64,000 bases of DNA from Scortum barcoo (Eukaryota; Chordata; Actinopteri; Centrarchiformes; Terapontidae). Shown piece by piece: positions 32,753-44,369 of this stretch. Positions within the stretch are counted from its first letter, which is position 1. Every line of letters begins with the position of its first letter. Under the pieces are notes generated by a model. That model was not told the DNA's origin, made no database searches, and saw nothing but the letters and a program-made list of their open reading frames with translations. The position numbers and the translations under genes are program-made. Location of the stretch: positions 23,000,303 through 23,064,302 of the forward strand of contig CM041534.1 in assembly GCA_023238725.1 (NCBI GenBank). Direction: 5' to 3'.

Positions 32753-33941
32753 TCACCAACTACCTCACTGACAGACCCCAGTTTGTGAGGCTGCAGGACT
32801 GTGTGTCCGATGTGGTGGTCTGCAGCACAGGTGCCCCCCAGGGAACAGTCCTCTCACCTTTCCTCTTCACCCTGTACACATCGGACTTCACATACTCCAC
32901 GGACAGTTGCCACCTCCAGAAGTTCTCCGATGACACTGCCATTGTGGGATGTGTGTCAGAGGGGAACGACTGTGAGTACAGGAAGGTCATCATGGACTTT
33001 GTCGACTGGTGTGAGCTTAATCACCTTCAAGTCAATGCCAGCAAGACAAAGGAGATGGTGATCGACTTCAGCAGGAAACCCTCATCTGACATTGCACCGG
33101 TGAACATCCAGGGACTTAAATAACAAACTGGACTGGACTGACAACACTGACTCGCTCTACAAGAAGGGTCAGAGTCGTCTTTACATGCTGAGGAGGCTGG
33201 GATCTTTTGGTGTGTGCAGGCCACTGCTGAGGACTTTTTATGAGACTGTGGTGGCGTCTGTGGTCTCCTATGCAGTGGTCTGCTGGGGAGGGGGGTGTTC
33301 TGAGCGGGAGAAGAAGAGGCTCAACAGACTGATTAAAAGAGCCAGCTCAGTCTGTGGCTGCCCCCTGGACTCCATCGAGGTGATGGGGGAGAGGAGGGCT
33401 CTGGCCAAACTGTCCACCATCATGGACAACACCTCCCACCCTCTGCATCAGACTGTGGGGGCCTTCAAGCAGCTCCTTCAGCAACAGACTCAGACACCCA
33501 AGGTGTAGGAAGGAGCGCTTCCACAGGTCCTTCATCCCAAACACCATCAGACTGTTCAACACTGCTCTATGAATCTTTGTCATTACGACAAACACTTCTA
33601 TACCACAGTTGGACTGATGTTTATTGATGTCCTAGCCATGAACTTTATGGTCTTTTTTCATTCCACTCATTTACTATACTGTTAATTTCATATCTTCTAC
33701 ATATCCATATTCACCTGTGCAATAACACCTCACCACTGCACATCTAACTGGGTGAGGCTGTGTATATAAATACTGTTTCTTTCTTTTTCTGTTATTATTA
33801 TTATTTACTATTTATTGTACATACTGTTTTTTTGTGTCTTTGTGTGTTTTTTTGTCTATTATTTAATGTCTCTTTTACTTGTTTTGAGCTGCTGTAACAG
33901 TGGAATTTCCCCACCGTGGGATCAATAAAAGATCTTATCTT
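32753..33941 (+). mobile_element. 5'-truncated, dead non-LTR retrotransposon (L2/CR1-like LINE)
   Basis: 1,189 bp with reverse-transcriptase fragments TGAPQGTVLSPFLFTLYTSD and LQKFSDDTAIVG (the DD motif appears as SDDTA), then KTKEMVIDF. After an in-frame TAA near 33121-33123 a second segment gives NKLDWTDNTDSLYKKGQSRL, SYAVVCWGGG and KRASSVCGCPLDSIEVMGER, typical of the C-terminal region. Sequence expected between the two is missing, so there is an internal deletion. The 3' end (GCTGCTGTAACAGTGGAATT, then GTGGGATCAATAAAAG and ATCTTATCTT) has relatives at 54140-54212 and 56755-56822. The start lies inside the RT domain. The 164-bp flanking repeats are interpreted as a target-site duplication. 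Confidence 0.88.
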
Positions 33942-34105
33942 AAAAAGAAAAGACAATAGATTAACTGTATATTACATATTAATAATACAGTATTTGCACC
34001 ATATAAATATTTGCATTAAAACTTTAAACAGTATTATTTATTTTATTGTATTTTCTTCTTCTGTTTCTATTTATATTCTATTTTATATTTTTCATTTTTA
34101 CATTT
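33942..34105 (+). repeat. Right copy of 164-bp direct repeat flanking the LINE
   Basis: Starts at the base after the LINE's terminal ATCTTATCTT and is nearly identical to 32589-32752. The sequence beyond it (AAAACTGTTTAAAACTG) no longer matches. Confidence 0.95.
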
Positions 34106-34557
34106 AAAACTGTTTAAAACTGTGTAAAACCAGAATAAGTAAACTCAAACACACTGAGAAAAAAACATTGATATTAAAATGAATTTAATTAATATTAATA
34201 GTATATTATCATATTATTATAGTATATTACTATAGTAGTATATATACTGATCAATATAATGTAAATATAAGATGAAAAAAACATCAGTATCAGTATTTAT
34301 ATTTTTTTAGCTCAAACACACTGAGATGTGAGAAAAAACATCTTCAAATAATAAATACAGACATCATATACAGTTGCACCTCATTAATATTTGCACCATA
34401 ATACTAAAAAGTATTACATTTCAAATGTATTATTTCTTTCAAATACATAAAAATAAGAGATAAACTTCATCCAACATATAAATTGCATGTTTATATTTAC
34501 ATTCATACATTTTTCACATCTATTGGTATATATTTACTGAGTTATTATTATATTATA

Positions 34558-34750
34558 TTCAGTGGTGGAAGAAGTATGCACATCTTTACCTTGAATAAAA
34601 GTACCAATACTACAATGTAGAAATACTCTCTGACAAGTACATTCAAAATCTTATTTACAGCAAAATACATTTAAGCACCAAAATGATAAATTACACAGAA
34701 TGGCCTATTTCAGAATATCTAATATCACTGAATAATAAGCCACTTTTTAA
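34558..34750 (+). mobile_element. Non-autonomous element beginning CAGTGGTGGAAGAAGTA
   Basis: Starts CAGTGGTGGAAGAAGTATGC and continues with AAAAGTACCAATACTACAAT, ATTCAAAATCTTATTTACAG and CAGAATGGCCTATTTCAGAA. From memory this is a common teleost repeat; the CAGTGGTGG end resembles hAT-type terminal repeats. A precise right end is not seen. Confidence 0.55.
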
Positions 34751-34937
34751 CATTTTCTCAGTATGCAAATGATGCAGTAATTTAATCAATACCTTCAATA
34801 TAATCTACAGTCCACAGAGTATTGTGTCCAGCAGAGGTCAACATTGAGCTTCTATGTTTTAACAGCTTTTGTTTAACAGATTTATTACCAAACCTCAGTT
34901 TCTATTTATCAGTTTCACTCAGTTTTTTATCAGTTTA

Positions 34938-35290
34938 CACACAGTGGTGGAATGTAACTAAGTACATTTACTCAAATATAGTTTTAAGGTATTGGCACTT
35001 TACCTGAGTATTTCCATATTATGCTACTTTACACTTCTACTTCTTCTACTTCTCCAAGGAAAATGTTGTACTTTGTACTCCACTACATTTACTTGACACA
35101 TATGATGCAGTACTTCAGTAATCTATGCAGTAGTATACAAATTATTTAAAGTTTACTCCACAAACTACAGCATTAAATATTCCTAAATGTATTTATTAGT
35201 GATAATTCTACTTTTTACTGGTAACGATTATTTTTGGACTTCAGTATTCCTACTTGTACTTAGTTAAAAGATTTGAAATTAAGTATTCGA
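34938..35290 (+). mobile_element. Second non-autonomous element beginning CAGTGGTGGAATGTAACTAA
   Basis: CAGTGGTGGAATGTAACTAA is followed by GTACATTTACTCAAATATAG, TTACCTGAGTATTTCCATAT, CTACTTCTTCTACTTCTCC and GTACTCCACTACATTTACTT. From memory this is an abundant percomorph repeat. It shares its first ten bases with the element about 380 bp to its left, but not its body. Confidence 0.6.
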
Positions 35291-36009
35291 GGAGTTCGTA
35301 TTATTAATAATTTATTAATGAATATTTCCATCAAACTGGTGGAAACAGGCGTCAATAGCATCAGCTTTTAAATGTCAAATTCCATTTAAAAAGTGTGTAT
35401 TAAAATAATTATTTTAAAATGAGATGAATATGATCTCACTGTGTTGTTCTGAGGCTGTTTGTGGAAGATTGGTTTGATAAAATATTCTTCAAAATCTTGA
35501 ACTTTTAACTCAATTGAAAAAATTGACAAAATCTTCAGTGACATTAACTGATAATATTGAAAAATAGTGATAAATTATCATTTTAGTTGAAGCTGTGTTT
35601 GTCTGATAATCACCTGTTTACCATCCATCATTCAGAAAGATGACATTTATCATTTACAGCGAAAAAAGTTTTTTCTACCTTCTAAAAAAAATTCACATCC
35701 GTTTTTCAGCGATTAATTTTTGTTACTTTTATTCAGAAATATGTTTAGAAATACACCAGACATCTAATGAAATAAGAAACACATAAATGTGCACCAATTA
35801 ATATTATTATTATTATGTGAAATAAAAGAACAGCTCAGAGTAATCACATTACTTCTGTATTATCTGTTAATGTTAATGAAGATTTTCTGTCTGTGGTTCA
35901 GATTATTTTAGATGTTGGATGATTTCAAAGTAAAAGTCTGTTTCTATTTTTGCAGAAGAGGAAACTTCCTCTGAACATGAATGAAAACCAAAGATAACAG
36001 GACTCTTCT
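35291..36009. other. Intergenic AT-rich sequence left of the fchsd2 3' end
   Basis: No open frame, RNA gene or recognisable element; low-complexity AT-rich sequence only. Confidence 0.5.
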
Positions 36010-36024
36010 TTCATTTAAGCTATC

Positions 36025-36041
36025 TTTATTTCACATTTATT
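36025..36041 (-). terminator. Candidate fchsd2 polyadenylation signals
   Basis: Two AATAAA hexamers on the minus strand, at 36041-36036 and 36030-36025. They are the last canonical signals before AT-rich intergenic sequence. Confidence 0.5.
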
Positions 36042-37509
36042 TGTACACAATAAATACAGTTAAACATCCACTGGTGTGTAAATACGAAGCTCGGCAGCCT
36101 CTGCAGAGCCTCTGCGATGAAACGTGGGCAGTTTGTCGCTGAATGTCAGATTCAGACTGGAACCAGGACCAGTAGCAAGTTAACAACAACTTCTCTATCA
36201 GGAAAAGAGACTTTTTCTTCTTTCTTTCTTTCTTTTTTAATACAACAGGGTATATGCAAACTTCAAAAATAAGTTTGATGTGATTCAGATCTCAAGGAGA
36301 TCAACGAGAACACAGCGACATGGCTGACAGATATCTCTTTTCCTCTGATCGAATTAAACTAAAGGTTTAATAAGTTTTTTTTAAAATCCTAACTCTAAAA
36401 AACAAAAAAGCTGTGCTATTATTTGTACAAATATCCATCTCCAAGCTCTCTGTAAACTATTTCCAAAACAATATGATCATTTCAATCTCAATCAAAAAGA
36501 CACTATGGTGGCTATTTAAGGCTAAATAACGCAAAAGAGCCGATAAACGAAAAAAGGATTCATACCAATATAAGCTGGTAAACAAAACGTCAAACAAGAA
36601 ATATTGAACAAACAACGGAGCATCCACAATACTGAAAAGGAATACGAAGACATCAAAAAGTGCTTCACTATGACAGTATATATATATTTTTTTTCTTTCT
36701 TTTTAAAAAATTTTTAATTAGACAGCTAGCAGCTCAGGATGGTTTCCTCCTTAGAAATAAAGTTTAAACTGCACATTACCTCAATGTAAACCAACTGCAG
36801 ACTTGCTCCTCGACTCACCATCACTCTCACCTGCAGCATTAGTGTCATAAAACGTTTCTAGATCTTTATTTTACAACACGAGAGAAGGAGAGAGAGAAAA
36901 AGTTAGACTATGTATGTACGCACTACGTTTCTCCCTTTAGGAATTTCTTTTGGTGCAAAGAAAACTAACACAAAAAGAAGCAGGGTTTAAAAATAAATCA
37001 ATAAAAAGTAATGGTTGAATGATCCATTATTTTTTTTTTTTTTATGATCAGACAACTTTTCTCCCTACGGACAAAAACAATTAACTAAAATTGCCACTTT
37101 TCCCTTGTTAAAGTAACTGTGAGCAGTTACGTGTTCGAGGAGAGGACCAGCCTCGCCCGCTGCTGGCGTGTTTTGTTTTGTTTTTTTTTGATGGAGCGTG
37201 GAGATGACCAGGCTTTTGGTTCGCGTTGGAAGAAGATGAAGCACGTTCACAACGTGCCGTGACGTCCTGCCAAGTTTGACTTTTGTTGCATAGAAGAAGA
37301 ATCCAATCGTGAAAAGTAAGAAAAAAAAAAAAGAGCCGCACAGGAAGTGATGCAGTGAGATGTGACTGGTGAACAACATGGCTGAAATAATCATTATTAT
37401 TAATATTATTATTTTTATTATTACTGCTGCACTCACAGAATAAATCATAATTACACTTGAGGTATTGATCGCTGTCTAATCACTGTAGCTGTAGGAACTT
37501 GTTGTAAAA

Positions 37510-37700
37510 GCGCCATTTAAAGAATAATTTGACTTTTTTTTTTGCAGAGAGTTTGAGAACAGACTGATTTCACTCTCGTGTCAGTAGCGTAGCTTAGCAC
37601 AAAGACTGTAAACAAAGGGAAACAGCTAGCCTAGTATACAAACGCTCCTAAACTTTATATCTCACTTGAACTTGCTGGATTTCTTTTTAGTGAAACAACA
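37510..37700 (+). repeat. Dispersed teleost repeat in fchsd2 3'UTR
   Basis: AAAGAATAATTTGACTTT, GCAGAGAGTTTGAGAACAGA, CACTCTCGTGTCAGTAGCG, TAGCTTAGCACAAAGACTG and GGGAAACAGCTAGCC follow the consensus order of the family also seen at 10125, 16945, 17425 and 21195. Confidence 0.65.
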
Positions 37701-38929
37701 GCGATTTCTGTTCTTATTGTCAAGTACAAGAAAATATTTACAGAGCATAATTTCCTTTAAATGCACAAGTTGTTTTTACATTTAAACATCATTATTTGTG
37801 TGCGTATTGAAACTTGGTTACGTCACAAAATGGCCCAAAACATCAAGTCTGTTTCTCTGAATACAAAAATATCTGAAGATGTTTGAAAAACTCAAACTTT
37901 GTCTTACAACACGTCAGATCTGGATGAAATAAATATTCTGTCTGATGCACAATAAAAATACTTTTAACCTGTTTCTCAAGTTGTAACTCTGTTTTCTGAT
38001 GATGGCATCAGAAATACTTGTCTTCACTTAATTTGGGCAACATAAACATGAAAAATCACTTTTATTTGTCTATGTTGATGTTACTTTCCAACATATTATA
38101 TTTTAACAGAAAATATCGGATTCATATTTTTTCTTGTTGTTAAAAAAGAGCAAAGAGAGTTGTTATTCCTGGCTCCCTGGAGAGGAAATGTTTTAGTTTT
38201 AGTTTAGTTTTAGTAAACCACCTCACATCGCCTGCTGATTATCTGTAAATGATAACGCTAATGATAACGTGAGGCTCAAACTGGAGCTAACTTTATGAGC
38301 TCGGTGACGTAGTGATGAAAACAAATTAACATTAATGGAGTATCACAGCTAATAAGCTACGATAACTTAAATGTCTTAAATGTTTCTTAAATGTCGACTC
38401 TGTTGGGACGTTTGTTACTGAAACGTGTTGGTCACTTCAACTTTTTACCTCTCCTTTTTTACCCCCCTTGATGTTTTATTGCATTTTTAGGCTCATATCT
38501 CATAATCTGCCAGTTATCACATCATCTGCATCAGTTACTGTGAGCGAAGAACAGAAACAGGGTTTGTTTTGGAAAACCAGCTCCAGGACTGATATCTGAA
38601 GATACTGATAATCTGTCAATAATATCTGTCAGGACTGAGAATGGTAGAAGAAGTGAGTAATATGGACCAGACTAAACTAGAATATCAGCCCTATCGATCG
38701 ATCAGACAGGAGACAAACTCTAGAGCGTGAGAGGAAATTAAAGGAGTGTCGATGAGAGAAAGGCACAATGTTCCTCCACAGCACACGAACCCTGTGAGTT
38801 GTTGTCGTGAAAAGACAAGAGGACAACGTGTCAGTTTCCTCAGGTTTCCTTTGGGAGTGTGTTTTAAAGGTGCAGAGCCGCCGAGTCCCAGCTGGTTTGA
38901 TCGTGGTCGTCACCTCCGGGGTGCCGCCG

Positions 38930-39744
38930 TCACACCAGCGTGATCTCCACCTCCTCCCTCCTCTTCACCTGCCCACGAGGATGCTGCTTCGGGGGTGGAG
39001 GAGCAGCGCGGACCTGGAAAAATAAAAAATCATTATCATGAATCAAAAATAATAAGACATTATTAGACACAAACAGATAAAAAATTTTGATCAGCATGAT
39101 TTAAATTTAATATGAAGGTACAGTCAGATTTGTTTTTTTTAATGATTAGATATTTTTTCAATGTCGTTCTCTTTTAAATACTTTATTAATTATCATTTTA
39201 AGAGCACACTGTTCCACCACATGGTCCATCTTTTCTTTCAACTTGTTTCTTCTCTGAAGGTTCGCTGGAGTTTGCAGTCTTTTCCAGCTCACTGCAGGCA
39301 GGAAGTCGGGTACATTTTTCTCCGTCGCTGCTCTAACGTGTTTACTCACCGGCCGAATGGTGCCAGAGCCGGTCTCTGGGTATTTGGGAGGTTGAGGGGA
39401 GCCTTGGGCGGGACCTGAACAGAGCGGTGGACACAGATTATCCTCACAGATTATCATCTCCAACAGATTTAAATTAAAGTAAAAGCCGTCGCACACCACT
39501 CGACTTTATTACAGACAAACCAGCGAATCTTACTCTGAAAGGGGCTTTTGTGCGGCGCAGGTGGCGGCCTGTGATGCCCGTTGTGATAGGAGGGAGGTCG
39601 GCCAATCGGGGAGGCGGTGGCGCTGCAGGGACTGGACTGAGGGGAGGACATGGTGGGCGTCTGCAGGGGGCTGCTGTGGAGGGGCCCCGGCGGGAAGGGA
39701 CTGCGAGGGGATCGGTCGCACTGAGCCAGAGGGGAGGTGGACGC
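38930..39744 (-). CDS. fchsd2: fchsd2 last three exons, proline-rich tail
   Basis: Exons 39744-39534 (ASTSPLAQCDRSPRSPF, ASPIGRPPSYHNGHHRPPP), 39414-39350 (AQGSPQPPKYPETGSGTIRP) and 39013-38930 (VRAAPPPPKQHPRGQVKRRE then EVEITLV). The tail is less conserved than the domains, but the join RP|VRAAPPPP and the C-terminus EITLV match human. The phases 0, 1 and 0 fit. Confidence 0.92.
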
Positions 39745-42700
39745 CTGGAGAACAGGAGGAGGAAAAAATGAATTTACACAGAGAGGACGTCCAACTTTAG
39801 AGTGTGAGAAAGTAAAAACAAGGGCGAATATTTATTGAACTTCAGAGTAGAAAAAAACATCTGAACTGGTAGAAAAACCTCAAAAAAAAATGTTCCTTCT
39901 TTTAAGCGAAGGTTTAACTTACAGAAGCAAAGAAAAATGCAGGTTTGCAACAGCGTTTATTTGATCAAAACTAACGATTTAAGCTGTAATAAATCAAAAT
40001 TCATTCTGTTTACAGCAACTCAGATCATATGCACTTTTATTTATTTCCATGAGCTGTATTTATTTGAACTCTAGGTTAATTATATGTTTAATTTACATAA
40101 GTTCAGCATGTTCAAATCCGCAGTATATACATATATGAGATAAAGCACAATTACAGGTATTAAAATATGAAATAATCACACAGTCAAGTTAATATCTTCA
40201 CTTGCATGTACATTTATCATTTAGGCCAACCAAATTTAGCTTATTGATAAATATCATTACTATATTTAAGCTATTTATTAATTTTGGCATCATAGTTCAA
40301 CACACATAAAACCTACACATTAATATGACATACAATATAATACATAATTTATATAATAATATAATAATAATTTCTATTTTCCTACTGACTGAGTAAGTGT
40401 GTGAAACTTCACAAATACTATCATTTAATTATTACTGAGGTTTTGATTCTTAAAAGGGAAATGCATTTTTGTTTCCACACATTTCTCAGACGCTAATTTT
40501 TCATTGATTTCTGCCTTTTTTTCCTGATGTACTCGATCAATCGGCTCAGAGCAGGAGGACCTCAGTACTTTAAATTAATTCTGCTTAATCGTGTATAAAA
40601 CTTTCTCCCATGCAAAAATCTGATTTTCATCTCTGATCTTTAAATTTATTTGAAACAGTGCCACACTTCAGTCTTTTCTCATGTTTCAGTATATGAGCAT
40701 CAACAAACCTGTGCGCTGCCGTCTTTCTGTCCATCTCCGCCGTTCTCTCCAGCGCCGGTGAGATCTTCCACCAGAACGGCCGGGAAGACGCCGACGACGC
40801 CGTTGAACTCCCCCTCCCAGAACCCGTCGTCCTCGTGGGTCTCTCTGCTCAGGATGCGGATGATGGCACCTTCGGGAAATGACAGCTCGTCGTCCGTCTG
40901 TCCCGCGTAGTCGTACAGCGCCTTCGCGAACGACACTGTGGCAGAGAAGAAGAGGTTCAGACGTGCGACAGATGTAAAATATCAGATATGTAAGCGTTGA
41001 TTTAGTCGAGGGAGTCTCACCGCTGGAATCTCCGTTCACTGAGCCGGTCTGGAGTTCGGTTTCAGGTTCGGTGGAGTTACTGGAGGAGTGGGATCGGGCG
41101 TCCAGCGCGGCCAGAGCCTGCAGCATGCTCAGCAGGCTGTTGGAGGACGGCAGCTGCAGGTATTTCTCTGGGACGTAGCCCACCTGTCCGCTCCGGTTTC
41201 TGGCCTGGAAATACAGAAAGACGACAGACGGGACAAAATCCCTGTATGAGTGGAAGATGGAAAGAGAACTGGTATTGGGTTCTTTTCAGGTAAAGCTCCT
41301 CTCGGGTCACACACATTTCACAAACATCTGCAGAGCACTGAGGTTAGATGTCTTATGGAGGAACGATATCCTGCACCTGGATCCAGCATCTGATCAGAAC
41401 AAGGTCTGGTCTAACAGAAACCTCGATCGCTAGAAAATACATCATAACTTTATTAATAGAGTGTATCTGACACCCAGGAAGCTTTGTTTGATGAAAATAA
41501 TTGAAAAATTGAAACCTCACTTTCACCTGTTCATGAAGTAACCTCCAGTGTACAGATTTTAGGGGAACGCTTCCTGGTCACACTCTTTCCAAACTAATTT
41601 GGCTTGACACTGATCTATGAGCCTGGATGACAGCTGGAAAAACAGCCTCCCCGCTCCCTCTCTTTTTCGAGTGAAGGTCTGAACGTACTTAGATATCGTG
41701 TACCTGTAGAGGGATGCTGAATGTGCACACTATTCTTTTATTTGTCTTTTCGGACAGTTGAATGTCAATAAAACTCCTGAATGAGTTGAGCTGAAAACGC
41801 TGCGATCTGTAGCTGCAATCAGCTCAAAAGTTTGGATGAGTGGAGCACCTTGACCCAGTCCTCCATGTCTCCGTCATCGATGACCTCCAAGATTTCCTGC
41901 TCCTCGATGGTCAGCTCGTCGGGCTGAGACGCCTGTGAACAAAGAAACAGATCCGTTAGCTTTTGGCATGAAAAGCTGCGAGTGCACAATCAAATACTCG
42001 ACTCAGCCACAAATCCTAGTTTATTACTTTTTTATTTTACTTTTCACGTCTCTTTTTACTCGACTACTTCTGTCTGACAGCTTCTGTCACGTGTCTCCAA
42101 TTGTGCTGGTGTTGAATATTTGTGATAAACTGAAGGATGAATTTTCCTTTATGTGTTGAGTAAATTCTTCAGCTAAATAAACTATTTAAAGCCTCTTCAG
42201 ATCAGCTGGAAAATGCATCATCACAAGCTGAAAACAGGCTGATTTTCTGACTTTTTAGAGTCACACATTTCTCACAGGACAGCCACACTACAAACACGAT
42301 TGTTATACAGAAGAAACTAGCTAACAGTGTAATAAGTTGTTAAAATTAAACATCTACAGCAGTAAAATGCAAAATACATATAATATACATGTGATATTAA
42401 TCCAGAAACCAGATATAATCTAATCTAACACAGACAGGATAATGAGTATTTTTACTTCTGATTTTGAAGTATTTGTTCTACTGAAGACGTCGATAAAAAG
42501 CTTTAGTTTGTATTGTGCTGGTACCTTGTATGAGTAGAGCACTTTGCAGGTGAGCGGGTAGTTTTTCAAGGTGCTGGAGGGGCTGGAGCTGCTGTCGTCC
42601 AACACCTCGCCGCTGTCCTCCATCTCCTCCTCGTCCTCTCGATCCAGATCCGCCGTTCCCTGCACAAACGAGACAGACGGTGTTGGAAAAAGCAGCAAAA

Positions 42701-44324
42701 TATCCTGCTAGAACTACATTTATATCCTGGATATTATAATGATTTTAGGAGCACTACATCATCAAATATGAACGTGTCGGGGCTCTGTGGGTCTTACAGA
42801 GAGTGAAGGATCGTGGGTGCTCAGGTTGTTCCAGCGTTCGTTCTCCAGCTCCTCCATCACCTGGTTCATGGCGCTCTTCAGCCACGTTTCGACGGCGACG
42901 CCCGCCTCCCTCAGCAGGTCGAGACGAGCCTCCGCTTTCACTTTAACCGTCTGAAGAAGACGCAAAAAACACAGTGAGCGTTATCGACCAACGTAGAAAA
43001 GAGCAGAAAACATAACCGGATGATCGCATGTTCAAACTAAGAACAGGAACAGAATGAATTTCTGAGGGATGATATCATAAATTATGCGTTTAATGTGTCG
43101 CTCAGTTGCTCAGAGACTTCCTTTTCTGATGTGATGAGTAAATTGTTTAGTAGTTTGGTACATTTGGTCCAGAACAAGTAAGTAATGTTGCATTGACTAA
43201 TTGTAATTTTAATCTGGTTTTTGTTCACGCCGGCTTTAAAATCAAACTAAAAGTCCTTTGAGTCCAAATCTTTTTGGTTTAGTTCTCTTAAACTTGTTTA
43301 GTGTTTTTTTTTTTGGTCAAGTTTGTTTAAATCTGGTTTGAAAACTGTCAGAGTCTGAAAAACAAAGGTTGTCTGTTTCCCGTCAAACTCTGGTGGGTTT
43401 GTTTGTGGTCTGGAAACGACGCTGACCAAGCGAAGGATCTGATGACAGCAGATGTGAAACTGTTGAGTGAAAATTTAAACTATCACGCTTGTCTTTTTAA
43501 CTATCAAGCAAACCATCTGCACAAACAATGAACAAACTTATATGTTGATCTCACTGATCAATCACAGCAAAAAATAAGTGAAAATAATTTGGTTGTTCCT
43601 CATTAGAAGGTGAGTAAACTGTGTTGACTGCACACACTAATAACTTACAGTTTTGTCTAATAATGCTCATAATCAGCTCTTTGTGACACCAGAAGAGACA
43701 AATAAAAACACAACAAGCAGCAAAGTGCAAAACATCAACAAAACTTTACACTCAATGAGCTAGATTATTGATTTATATCAATTACATTTCTTATATTACA
43801 GAGTATTTACTTTAATTTTCTTTTCCTCATTCTTTTATTTAATTTTATATTTTGCTTTTAGAGTTTACTTCTTCATTTAACACCTAAACTTTATTATGTT
43901 AGTATTAATTAATAAAGACACTATTTGCATATTTAGCACATAAAATAATATTTTACATCCAAAACACATCATCAGCATATAAGATGTGATCGATTATTCT
44001 AAATCTATCTATTCAACAACATATAAAGCAGCTAAAATGATCAAAACTATAAGACTTATAAGATTAACATGCCTCTTTTACACTCATGCATCAGCAATAA
44101 GAAACATTAATTTAATATTTAAATTTATAATATATAACACTGCCAGGAGATTTTCATCTGCATACTGAGTTTGAATACAGGACTTTTACTCATAGTGGAG
44201 TATTATTGAATTCTTAAACATTCAGTACTTCTTCTACCGCTGTTCACCAGTAGGTGGAGTACTGGAGCCACTTTAAGTAACAGGACACTGATTGAGAAAA
44301 CGGAGAAATTCACACTTACTCTAC

Positions 44325-44369
<45 letters not shown>

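Larger units (their letters stand above)
36010..38929 (-). other. fchsd2 3'UTR (about 2.9 kb)
   Basis: It follows the fchsd2 stop codon on the minus strand. Two AATAAA signals in the transcript sense (36041-36036 and 36030-36025) place the end near 36010. A copy of the dispersed CACTCTC repeat lies within it at 37510-37700. Open frames here (e.g. 37065-37448) have no domain support. Confidence 0.6.

Noticed and set aside
32641..33508. LINE reverse-transcriptase frames as a possible active element or host gene
   Set aside because: The element is truncated inside the RT domain, carries a stop and an internal deletion, and lacks an endonuclease region; it is a dead copy.
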